Shown piece by piece: positions 55,206-63,191 of a stretch of DNA of 64,000 bases. The notes below the pieces were generated by a model. That model did not search any database. It saw nothing but the letters and a program-made list of their open reading frames with translations, and had not been told where the DNA came from. Source of the DNA: Bacteroidaceae bacterium (GTDB taxonomy: Bacteria > Bacteroidota > Bacteroidia > Bacteroidales > Bacteroidaceae); NCBI GenBank assembly GCA_017507385.1, contig JAFWAX010000032.1:1-64000 (forward strand). Reading direction: 5' to 3'. Both the position numbers and the translations under genes were made by a program. The first letter of the stretch is position 1, and the number at the start of each line of letters is the position of its first letter.

Positions 55206-55237
55206 CAAAGGTAAGTCTTTTCGATGAAAAATGCAAG
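55206..55237 (-). promoter_or_regulatory. Promoter of the candidate non-coding RNA
   Basis: On the minus strand CTTG (55234-55237), 20 nt, then TACCTTTG (55206-55213) followed by C. The start would be near 55200. Confidence 0.65.
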
Positions 55238-55287
55238 GAATTTCGGAAAAAAATCCCAATCCCTTGCATTTTTAACATTCAGCAAAA

Positions 55288-56811
55288 TCAATCATCCAAC
55301 TGGATAGCGAACGACATGGATCTGCCAGCAGGGGTCTTTCCCCATATCCAGAGAGTGCGCTCATCACTTGCCTGTGCATTCCTGAATACTGCTTCCAAGT
55401 CAGCTTTTGTCCTGATATTGTGGTTGTTGACTTTCAGGATGATGAAATTTTCCGGCATGCCCGCATCTTTCAGATAGCCCGCCTTCAGCGAAGTAACCTG
55501 TATGCCGTATGGCATGTTGAGATTTTGCTTCTGCTTGTCTGTCAGCTCTTTGAATTCAGCACCAAGCAAATCTATGTTCTGTGCCTTTACCACATTCGTG
55601 TTGCCTTTTGCATTGCGGAAAGTAACGGTTACCGTTCTCTCCTTCTTATCGCGGATGTAACCCACCTTAGCCTTGTCGCCAGGACGATACTGGGTTGTTG
55701 CCTCCTGCAATTCTGACATTTGCTTAATAGCCTTGCCATCAACAGACACGATGATGTCGCCCTTCTGAATGCCTGCTTCGGCAGCAGCACCGCCCTCAAC
55801 AGCCTCATCCACATACACACCATCAACAGTTCCGAAATCAGCCTTGAAATCACTATTCTTAGACTTCTCCCTCGTTACATAATCATGCAACGTCATTCCG
55901 CTGATGCCAAACATAGCACGCTGGACGGTACCAAATGAGCGGAGATCGGTCACCACTTTTTTCATGATGGTCGTAGGAATGGCAAAACCATAGCCCGTGA
56001 ACGAACCTGTCTGCGAATAGAGCATCGCGTTGATTCCCACCAATTCGCCTCGAACATTCACCAGCGCACCTCCAGAATTGCCCTGATTGATAGCAGCATC
56101 TGTCTGAATAAATGACTCTATTCCATTCCTGTTTGCGTGAAGATTGCGAGCTTTAGCCGAAACTATGCCAGCAGTCACAGTCGAAGTAAGATTGAAAGGA
56201 TTACCAACAGCAAGAACCCATTCACCAACTTTCAAATTGTCAGAATCACCTATGACAATAGCAGGAAGGCCTGTTGCCTCTACTTTCAGCAAAGCAAGAT
56301 CCGTGTCACTATCGAGACCTATGACACGTGCAGTAAACTCCCTGTTGTCATTCAACGTAATAGTAATTTCATCAGCATTTTCTACAACGTGATTATTAGT
56401 AACGATGTATCCATCTTCAGAAATAATGACTCCCGAACCTGCCGCTTCACGTTTAGGCGTCTGCATTTGCCGACGTTGAGTTCCGCCTTGTCCGCGTCCG
56501 AAGAAATCCTCAAAGAAATCCGCAAATGGGTCTTGATATTCTATCGTCCTGGTCTTACTAACCTGTACACATTTAATATAAACAACTGCATTGCAAGCCT
56601 TCTCGGCAGCCTCAGTCAAATCAACCGGCTGCGACACGGGCAAAGCCGTATTGGACAATCGCATCAGCTTTGGTTGTTCCATCGTTAATTCCTGTACAGG
56701 CAATTCCTTTTCATTCGTTTTCTGTGCATACGAATACACGCATGCTCCTGTCAATCCTGAAAAGAAAGCCACACCAACCAATGCACCATAAAATTTTGTT
56801 TTTTGTTTCAT
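55288..56811 (-). CDS. htrA: Periplasmic serine protease HtrA/DegP (Do family)
   Basis: This 507-residue protein has an N-terminal membrane/signal segment (about 9-29), a trypsin-like domain with the triad His141 (TNNHVVENADEI), Asp171 (DSDTDLALLKV) and Ser246 (NQGNSGGALVN), a first PDZ domain (about 330-420) and a second, divergent PDZ-like region to the end. It handles misfolded envelope proteins. A Phe/Gly-rich loop (FADFFEDFFGRGQGG) near 97-110 corresponds to the LA loop. Confidence 0.95.
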   Translation of the reverse strand: MKQKTKFYGALVGVAFFSGLTGACVYSYAQKTNEKELPVQELTMEQPKLMRLSNTALPVSQPVDLTEAAEKACNAVVYIKCVQVSKTRTIEYQDPFADFFEDFFGRGQGGTQRRQMQTPKREAAGSGVIISEDGYIVTNNHVVENADEITITLNDNREFTARVIGLDSDTDLALLKVEATGLPAIVIGDSDNLKVGEWVLAVGNPFNLTSTVTAGIVSAKARNLHANRNGIESFIQTDAAINQGNSGGALVNVRGELVGINAMLYSQTGSFTGYGFAIPTTIMKKVVTDLRSFGTVQRAMFGISGMTLHDYVTREKSKNSDFKADFGTVDGVYVDEAVEGGAAAEAGIQKGDIIVSVDGKAIKQMSELQEATTQYRPGDKAKVGYIRDKKERTVTVTFRNAKGNTNVVKAQNIDLLGAEFKELTDKQKQNLNMPYGIQVTSLKAGYLKDAGMPENFIILKVNNHNIRTKADLEAVFRNAQASDERTLWIWGKTPAGRSMSFAIQLDD

Positions 56812-57420
56812 AGTCTTTGTGTTGTTTTATTATTTGTTAATTAGTAATTTATTAATTCTGCATTCGACGTTTCACATTCTCCTGTTTCATGTTTTTCAGT
56901 GGTAAACATTCATTCAACCAAACGGTCTCTAAAAGCAGGAAAATGCCTATTTTATTCGATTTCGGCAACAAAATAACAACAAAAAGACACGTCATCCAAA
57001 CATTTTCAAAAAGTTTTTTCATTTCATTGAAATAGTTTAACAAATGCCACCCAATTGTTAACAGCTATTAAGAATACCCGTTAACAAATTCACAATTCAT
57101 TAACGATTCGTGTCAATCCAACACATCCCGCCGGATTCACCTTGCGCACCCCCTCTCCTTGCCCACTCCACACCCTCATGAGCTCATCAATAAACCTCAG
57201 CATTCGCCATTCCCCCTACCGCAATTACGCTACGCCCTCCATCATCATTACGTTACACCCTGCATCGCAATTACGCTGCGCTCTCCACCATTCATACCCA
57301 TTCTTCTGCACAACAGCCTAATCAATTCATCTTACATAATGCCTCTACCCCTCATTGTCCCTATAGCAGTTCCAAAAACATCACATTCAACCACAAAAAT
57401 AAAAAAAACAATCCTTTCAT
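56812..57420. other. Non-coding stretch upstream of htrA
   Basis: About 600 nt without a supportable gene. It holds the htrA leader, TTGTTAAC-like motifs in both orientations near 57051-57095 that could be operator sites, a C-rich stretch, and a short tandem repeat at 57220-57288. Open frames here have no family resemblance. Confidence 0.45.
57220..57288. repeat. Three tandem 23-nt repeats
   Basis: Units 57220-57242, 57243-57265 and 57266-57288 share the pattern xxCxATTACGyTrCrCyCTsCAy. The first and third begin CGCAATTACGCT. The period equals the 17+6 period of the palindromic repeats, but these units are not hairpins. Confidence 0.6.
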
Positions 57421-57451
57421 TTTGACTTGTCTATGCTTAGTCGTATCTTTG
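57421..57451 (+). promoter_or_regulatory. Consensus promoter of the Mrr patch
   Basis: TTTG (57421-57424), exactly 19 nt, then TATCTTTG (57444-57451) followed by C. The start would be near 57458, about 23 nt before the first coding frame. Confidence 0.7.
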
Positions 57452-57480
57452 CAAACGGAAAAGAAAAGGTGACCATAAAT

Positions 57481-57642
57481 ATGGCAAAGATACAAATACC
57501 TACAGTTTTACCTTATAACAGTAAGAGTGCCACAAGCATTTACGAGTACAGCAAAGGGTTATTAGGCAACACGCTAAGAGATTTTGTTTGGGAAGGTTAT
57601 GAACCCAAGAAAGGCAAAGGTGCCTTGGGACAGATGGCCTAG
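57481..57642 (+). pseudogene. Truncated Sau3AI/MutH-like endonuclease (N-terminal remnant)
   Basis: A 53-codon frame reading MAKIQIPTVLPYNSKSA, then SIYEYSKGLLGNTLRDFVW and KGKGALGQM. The middle and end resemble the N-terminus of Sau3AI/MutH-type endonucleases (SIxEYAKxLxGKTLRE, then KGxxGQ) just before the catalytic region. A stop follows immediately, so the catalytic DxnExK part is missing. It still has a consensus promoter, which now probably drives the two genes downstream. Confidence 0.55.
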
Positions 57643-57671
57643 AATATACTAACCGATGTTACTGCATAATT

Positions 57672-58016
57672 ATGAGAAAAGAGTATACGAATGATGATGT
57701 ATATGATTTCCTTGCGAAGGAATGCCGACACAGTCCTGAGTTATGGGAAAAATTTGGAGAAGGTATTCTTTCCCACGTGAAAGATGTGGACTTCTGGGAT
57801 TCATTATCCGAACATTTGGATTGCCTCCGAGTATGCAACGAGTGCAGGAAACCAATGATTGTAGGTTATGTGGTTAATGGATGCGACACCTACTGTTCTG
57901 ACGAATGCATGCACAAACGCCTGTCTGGCCAAGAATACAAAGAGCTCTATGACGATGGTAATGGCGATACTTATTGGACTGTCTGGTACGAAGATTCTAT
58001 AACATATAAACGCTAA
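57672..58016 (+). CDS. Cys-rich protein of unknown function
   Basis: This 114-residue acidic protein has a putative metal knuckle: CNECRKPMIVGYVVNG, then CDTYCSDECMHKRL, giving CxxC and CxxxCxxxC spacing like a FCS/MYM-type zinc finger. The N-terminal part is helical (DDVYDFLAKECRHSPELWEK). It lies 29 nt after the truncated frame and 20 nt before the Mrr gene, so it may belong to the same transcript. Function unknown. Confidence 0.6.
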   Translation: MRKEYTNDDVYDFLAKECRHSPELWEKFGEGILSHVKDVDFWDSLSEHLDCLRVCNECRKPMIVGYVVNGCDTYCSDECMHKRLSGQEYKELYDDGNGDTYWTVWYEDSITYKR

Positions 58017-58036
58017 CAAGTAAATAATACAACTAT

Positions 58037-58897
58037 ATGGCCAAGAAACAATCAATTACAAAGAATTGTCCTCCAATTCAATTCTTCTTTGTACCAACGC
58101 TGAAAGCATTGGATGAACTTGGAGGTTCTGGTTCAAACGAGGAAATATATAATCGGGTGTTAATCATGACGAAACTACCGACCAAGGTCATTGACATAAT
58201 GCATAATTTTACGATGACAGAGGTTGAGTATAGGTTGTTTTGGGCAAGAACTTATTTGAAAAATTATGGTGCCATTGAAAACAGCAAGCACAAAGTGTGG
58301 GCGTTAACTACCAAAGGTGCAAAAATGCTGAAAAATGATAATATAGACCCCAAAGATATATATAATTTCACCACAAAGAAGCGTGGTAAAAAAGATATAT
58401 CTTCTGAAGAAGATGTGGTTGAAACTGAATCTGTCAACTGGAGAGAACAAATAACAGATATTCTTCAGCATCTCAACCCTTATGCGTTTGAAAGACTGGC
58501 TCAAAGACTACTCCGCGAATGCGGTTTTTCTGATGTACAAGTAACAAAACGTTCAGGTGATGGCGGTATTGATGGAACTGGTAAACTCCGTATACAAGGA
58601 ATATTTAGTTTCAATGTAGCTTTCCAGTGCAAAAGGTACAAGGGTCAAGTTGGCGCTGCTACGATACGCGATTTCAGAGGTTCGCTTGGTACGAACATCG
58701 AAAAAGGTGTTCTCATAACCACTGGAGCCTTCACAAAAGCCGCAAAAGAAGAAGCTTCTAGTGAAGGAAAAAGATTAATTGATTTGATGGACGGAGAAGA
58801 GTTAATAAACAAATTGGCAGAATATGGAATAGGGCTGAACGAAGTAAAATCATATGAAGTTGACGAAGATTTCTTCAATTCTTTGATAGAACAATAA
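58037..58897 (+). CDS. mrr: Mrr-type restriction endonuclease (type IV)
   Basis: This 286-residue protein has an N-terminal winged-helix Mrr_N domain (about 10-105) and a C-terminal restriction-endonuclease-fold domain: YAFERLAQRLLRECGFSDVQVT, the catalytic GDGGIDG (Asp179) and FQCKRYKG (Gln197, Lys199), then GVLITTGAFTKAAKEEA. Mrr enzymes cut DNA carrying foreign methylation. It could therefore react to adenine methylation such as that made by the methyltransferase at 35612, unless the target sites differ. Confidence 0.92.
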   Translation: MAKKQSITKNCPPIQFFFVPTLKALDELGGSGSNEEIYNRVLIMTKLPTKVIDIMHNFTMTEVEYRLFWARTYLKNYGAIENSKHKVWALTTKGAKMLKNDNIDPKDIYNFTTKKRGKKDISSEEDVVETESVNWREQITDILQHLNPYAFERLAQRLLRECGFSDVQVTKRSGDGGIDGTGKLRIQGIFSFNVAFQCKRYKGQVGAATIRDFRGSLGTNIEKGVLITTGAFTKAAKEEASSEGKRLIDLMDGEELINKLAEYGIGLNEVKSYEVDEDFFNSLIEQ

Positions 58898-59036
58898 TTT
58901 CCGCCCAAGAGTTTGCCCAAATGGCAATATCATAAAGGTTCCCCAAAGATTAACCATGTATCTAAAGAGGGACATGAATATGTATTACACCCTCATATCA
59001 TATTGTCATGTACTTTGTATAACCTCATTTTTCAAG

Positions 59037-59792
59037 TCATCCTTGCCTCAAAAACTCTTCAGCTTTGGCTATCGTGTCGAGCTTGCCTACATCGAGGAGT
59101 TGAAGTTGCGAATCATAACAGCACCGAATATCCACTTGGTGACAAATGCTAAGATAAAAATCGATAATGGAGAACTTTCCTTGCCAGGCATCCATAAGGG
59201 GAAGAAGAGAAGGATGAAAAACTTGTATGCCTGAATAAGCAAACTTTTGAAAGTGTGAATCAATCGTTGACAACTGATAATCTTTCTCTAATGATTTGAT
59301 TTCTGGATATGGCGACTTGATTTCTCCTGTTGCGACATTTGTCCAACCGACGAGACGACTTGCATCATCAAAAAGGAGATAGCGTTGCGTATTGCGCTGA
59401 GATACAAGCAAAAGCGTGGAGTTTACGCCATTATAAAGAGAAAGAAGATCTGCATTAGAGAGAATGTCAACATTGTGGACAAGAATTGGGGCTTCATGAG
59501 AAAAAAGGGTCGCAGCTTGCTTAAGTCCCCCGCCTGTTTCAAGCAGCATATCTGTCTCATCGCTAAACTTGATATTGACACCAAAGGCATCGTTCGTTTC
59601 AACAAAATCAATAATTTGTTGAGCAAAATGATGCACATTGATAACGATTTCATTTACACCTACTCCCTTCAATTTCTCGATGAGAATTTGTATAAGCGGT
59701 TTTCCACAAATGGGCACCATTGCTTTAGGCATAGTATCTGTTAGAGGTTTAAGACGAGTGCCAAGACCGGCTGCGAAAATGAGTGCATTCAT
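59037..59792 (-). CDS. Nucleotidyltransferase, MurU-like
   Basis: This 251-residue protein has the sugar-nucleotidyltransferase signature NALIFAAGLGTRLKPLTDTMPKAMVPICGKP at the N-terminus, with NVHHFAQQI and LETGGGLKQAA, and the metal-site region VHNVDILSN. Its neighbour is an AmgK-like kinase, so the likely reaction is UTP plus MurNAc-alpha-1-phosphate to UDP-MurNAc (peptidoglycan recycling). Mannose-1-phosphate guanylyltransferase is the alternative. It starts 25 nt after the kinase gene. Confidence 0.8.
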   Translation of the reverse strand: MNALIFAAGLGTRLKPLTDTMPKAMVPICGKPLIQILIEKLKGVGVNEIVINVHHFAQQIIDFVETNDAFGVNIKFSDETDMLLETGGGLKQAATLFSHEAPILVHNVDILSNADLLSLYNGVNSTLLLVSQRNTQRYLLFDDASRLVGWTNVATGEIKSPYPEIKSLEKDYQLSTIDSHFQKFAYSGIQVFHPSLLPLMDAWQGKFSIIDFYLSICHQVDIRCCYDSQLQLLDVGKLDTIAKAEEFLRQG

Positions 59793-59817
59793 AATCGTGA
59801 AGAATAAAAATTCAGGA

Positions 59818-61332
59818 TTAAGGTGTTAGAATTTGGGTGATTCCTTGTTCACGATGGGAGACACGAACCTCTACACCAAACTTTTCACAAATGTGTTCTG
59901 CTACATGCTGCGCACTATAAACGGAACGATGGCGTCCACCTGTACAGCCAAAGGAAATTTGCATATTAGCAAAACCTCGATCTTTGAAGCGTGCCACATG
60001 AAAATCGACAATCTTATAAACACTATCGAGAAAGGCAAGTATTTCCCCATCGGCTTCGAGGAAGTCAATCACAGGTTGGTCAAGACCTGTAAAAGGCTTG
60101 TACTCATCATAACGTCCTGGGTTATGCGTACTTCGGCAATCAAACACATAGCCTCCCCCATTGCCTGTTTCATCTTCTGGAATGCCTTTCTTGAACGAAA
60201 AGGAGAAGACACGGACAACAAGTGGCGTTGATTTTTGCTTATTAAGGTATGTATTATCGTTTTGCAGATAAGCCGCCACTTTGGCTTTCTTCGCAGCCTC
60301 TTCTTCCCGGCTTGCTTCTTCTTGAGCATTAAGGGAAATGAGTTCCTGAGCAACCTCTTTGAGATACGGGTATGACTCACATACTCCCAACGCCAATTCA
60401 CTTCTTAAATTACTGATGGCCAAAGGTATGCTATTTGCAAAATACGTTTTCTTTTCCCAAAGACCCCGATAACCATAAGCACCAAGAACCTGAAGGATAC
60501 GGAAAAGGACAAAAAGATGCAAACGCTTCAAAAACACTTCTTTATCAATAGTCTTATAAGGTTGCAAAGCCTCAAGATATTCATCTATCAAGAGATTGCG
60601 TTCTGAATTGGAAAATCTCGCTGACGACTGCCATAAAAAAGAAGCCACATCATAAAAAATAGGACCTCGACGACCTCCTTGAAAGTCTATAAAATAAGGC
60701 TCCCCCTCTTTTAGCATGACATTGCGTGACTGAAAATCACGATAAAGGAAGGTGTTTTCCTGTTCTGCAAGGATGTCATCTGCCAAATGTTCAAAATCTT
60801 GCTGCAATTTGAACTCATTGAATTCCAATCCCTTCAATTTCAAAAAGCAATACTTGAAATAATTGAGGTCAAACATGACACTCGTCCTATCCATCTCTTG
60901 CTGAGGATAGCAATGCTTAAAAAGATTGTTTGCACTTTCATTCACAACAGGCAAAAACTGAAAACGCGGCAACAGTTTGATGGTTGCACGTAAAGCTGCA
61001 AGTGCCTCTTCGTCTAATGTGCCATCGCTCTGACGATGCTGCAACATCAATGAATACAACGATTCATCTCCACAATCTTCTTGCAAATAAACCATTCTAT
61101 CATCTGAGACTAACAACACTTCTGGAACAGGCAAATTTCCTTGTCTAAATATTTGTGCCAACCCCAGAAATGCTTCGTTCTCTTCCTTATTAGTTCCTAT
61201 AACTGCGATTAAGCTGCTCGTTTCATCCGTAACTCGGAAGTAACGACGATTGCTGCCAGCTCCAGCTAAAGGAATAACACATTGAGGATTATGTCCAGTC
61301 AAACGTTGATAGATTTGGTAAACTCTTTCCAT
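59818..61332 (-). CDS. AmgK-like sugar kinase fused to a RapZ C-terminal domain
   Basis: This 504-residue two-domain protein has an aminoglycoside-phosphotransferase-type kinase (about 1-330): IPLAGAGSNRRYFRVTD, FLYRDFQSRNVMLKEG with the catalytic Asp and Asn, and YFIDFQGGRRGPIFYD with the metal Asp. After an Ala/Lys/Glu linker comes a RapZ C-terminal domain (about 365-504): RVFSFSFKKGIPEDETG, VFDCRSTHNPGR, FGCTGGRHRSVY. RapZ C-domains bind glucosamine-6-phosphate or regulatory RNAs. The start at 61332 leaves 2 nt after the permease stop. Confidence 0.85.
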   Translation of the reverse strand: MERVYQIYQRLTGHNPQCVIPLAGAGSNRRYFRVTDETSSLIAVIGTNKEENEAFLGLAQIFRQGNLPVPEVLLVSDDRMVYLQEDCGDESLYSLMLQHRQSDGTLDEEALAALRATIKLLPRFQFLPVVNESANNLFKHCYPQQEMDRTSVMFDLNYFKYCFLKLKGLEFNEFKLQQDFEHLADDILAEQENTFLYRDFQSRNVMLKEGEPYFIDFQGGRRGPIFYDVASFLWQSSARFSNSERNLLIDEYLEALQPYKTIDKEVFLKRLHLFVLFRILQVLGAYGYRGLWEKKTYFANSIPLAISNLRSELALGVCESYPYLKEVAQELISLNAQEEASREEEAAKKAKVAAYLQNDNTYLNKQKSTPLVVRVFSFSFKKGIPEDETGNGGGYVFDCRSTHNPGRYDEYKPFTGLDQPVIDFLEADGEILAFLDSVYKIVDFHVARFKDRGFANMQISFGCTGGRHRSVYSAQHVAEHICEKFGVEVRVSHREQGITQILTP

Positions 61333-61334
61333 TT

Positions 61335-62546
61335 TCACTCTTTCCTTTTCCAAAGGCTAATCACCTTATTTCTAATTACCATGAAATGAATAACACTAAC
61401 AATCACCAACAAAAGTGTTCCAACCAAAAGGGCGGGAAAAACGCCTTGCACATCTATATCAGGGAAAACATATCCCAAACAGTCTATATATATAGTTCTC
61501 ACTATCAACATAATAGCAACAGCAAGTATCAACACTAACACGTTAAGAGAGATAGCCATCACCTGATAAGGAAACGAAACTTTTGCTGGAGAATAACCAA
61601 GCAGCAATAAATTCTCGAGTTTCATGCTATTTTTTTGTACAAGCAAGAAAATACTCAACATCAAAATATAAAACGAGAGAATACTAATAACAAAGCCAAC
61701 TCCCATTACAATACTCACAATCAGGCGTAAAACAAAAGTAGTTTTCGATGCATCCAACTTATCTTCATCCGTCTCATAACCATTCTCTTGCAAATAAGTT
61801 ACGATACGTTCATCAGCAGGATTTTCCACTTCTACAATAAGACGAGTAGGATTTTTCACCGCATTCGGATTCATATACTCTTCATTTGCCCATTGCATAA
61901 AGGTTTCAGGCACAAGAATGGTATTCAGACGTGATGAGAAGCCAACAATGCGACCCCAAAATTCACGAGTTTCATCATTGCTGCCAATCAGAATCTTCAA
62001 TCTCATAGCCCCAAGAATCCCCTCACTAAGTTTAGGCAATCCTTTACCCTGAGCATAACCGAAATTATAAAGGTCGAGATAGTTCTTTGGCAAAATAATG
62101 GGAATCTCATCATCCCCCTCCACATAGTTCCAAGCATCACTTTTCACATCAACAAATTCATCGGGAACACTCTCGAAGAACATCTCTGTGGAGAAATTCA
62201 CAAACCCTTCCACATCGAAACGTGCCTTCACATTGAACGAGCTGGGTGTGAAAGCACCTATGCGCTCCACGAAATCCTCATTATTCAACTCCTCAATTTC
62301 CGCACTACTGAATGTATTGTTCTTACCCGTCAACCCCGAAAGTGCACCTATTTTCTTGTTGACAATCAGATAGTCAGCCTTCATAAAACTATCCCCATTG
62401 TCAAGTGTCTTATAATCAATATAGAACTGCACACCCAGCAAGATGATAGCCACACCCACCAGATTGGCAAAGAAGAACCCCACGAACTGTGGGATGCTGA
62501 TGTGCTGCCGCAAAAGTTTCCATACCAGTTTCATCTTCATCACCAT
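61335..62546 (-). CDS. FtsX-like ABC transporter permease
   Basis: This 403-residue membrane protein has an N-terminal helix (about 22-42), an extracytoplasmic domain (about 45-270) and three C-terminal helices (near 275-300, 325-350 and 365-392), the MacB/FtsX layout. It abuts the ATPase gene directly and follows the DUF4836 gene, so the three probably form one unit. Substrate unknown. Alternative starts exist at codons 3 and 5. Confidence 0.78.
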   Translation of the reverse strand: MVMKMKLVWKLLRQHISIPQFVGFFFANLVGVAIILLGVQFYIDYKTLDNGDSFMKADYLIVNKKIGALSGLTGKNNTFSSAEIEELNNEDFVERIGAFTPSSFNVKARFDVEGFVNFSTEMFFESVPDEFVDVKSDAWNYVEGDDEIPIILPKNYLDLYNFGYAQGKGLPKLSEGILGAMRLKILIGSNDETREFWGRIVGFSSRLNTILVPETFMQWANEEYMNPNAVKNPTRLIVEVENPADERIVTYLQENGYETDEDKLDASKTTFVLRLIVSIVMGVGFVISILSFYILMLSIFLLVQKNSMKLENLLLLGYSPAKVSFPYQVMAISLNVLVLILAVAIMLIVRTIYIDCLGYVFPDIDVQGVFPALLVGTLLLVIVSVIHFMVIRNKVISLWKRKE

Positions 62547-63191
62547 TTATAGGTTAAACACTCTTTCATACTCCAGATTGATATGCTTGCCAATGCTGGT
62601 AGCAATGATGGCAGCTCCTTGCTTCTTAGCTTCGGCGGCCATGATGCGTCCCATGATTTCAGCATTGGTGTCATCGAGGTGGCTGATGGGCTCATCTACA
62701 AACAGGAAATCGAAGGGCTGGCACAAGGCGCGTATCAACGCCACACGCTGCTGTTGCCCGAACGACATGCGTTCCACTTTGACACCAAGTTTATCGATAA
62801 TGCCCAGCATCTCAAACCACTCCTTTATTTGTTTTTTCTTCTGAAAACCTGTCAGTTTGTTCTTGATTTGTACATTCTCCAAGGCCGTCAGTTCGGGAAA
62901 CAAACGAAGTTCCTGCCACAAGAGGGAAAAGTGATTTTTGCGGATGTCTGTCCACTTTTCCACAGAATATCCGCTGATGTCTTCACCATCAAAGAGTATC
63001 AGCCCCTGATAGTCGTGGCGATACCCATAAATATAACTGCACAGCGACGATTTACCCGTGCCCGAATTGGCTTCCACCAGATACAGCTTGCCCTTCTCGA
63101 ATGTCACGTCCTGATTCCAGATGTCGCTTACGATATCCGTGCGGTTCTGAAACACATTGGGCAATGTATGGATTAGTTCTATCTTATTCAT
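62547..63191 (-). CDS. ABC transporter ATP-binding protein
   Basis: This 214-residue ATPase shows a Walker A variant EANSGTGKSSLCSYIYG, Q-loop LLWQELRLFPELTALENV, the signature MSFGQQQRVALIRAL (consensus LSGGQ altered to MSFGQ) and Walker B FLFVDEPISHLDD. The start at 63191 overlaps the upstream stop by 4 nt. It pairs with the FtsX-like permease that follows. Confidence 0.88.
   Translation of the reverse strand: MNKIELIHTLPNVFQNRTDIVSDIWNQDVTFEKGKLYLVEANSGTGKSSLCSYIYGYRHDYQGLILFDGEDISGYSVEKWTDIRKNHFSLLWQELRLFPELTALENVQIKNKLTGFQKKKQIKEWFEMLGIIDKLGVKVERMSFGQQQRVALIRALCQPFDFLFVDEPISHLDDTNAEIMGRIMAAEAKKQGAAIIATSIGKHINLEYERVFNL

Noticed and set aside
56852-57043. 63-codon frame upstream of htrA
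   Set aside because: It lies in the htrA leader, lacks a recognisable domain and has a random-looking composition.
57220-57288. CRISPR array
   Set aside because: The three units are directly adjacent without unique spacers, and no cas genes are present in the window.
57159-57425. 88-codon frame upstream of the Mrr patch
   Set aside because: It is rich in Pro, His and Ile from C-rich repeats and ends inside the promoter region; no protein features.
58913-59234. Frames between Mrr and the MurU-like gene
   Set aside because: They run antisense through the 3' end of the nucleotidyltransferase gene and show no family match.
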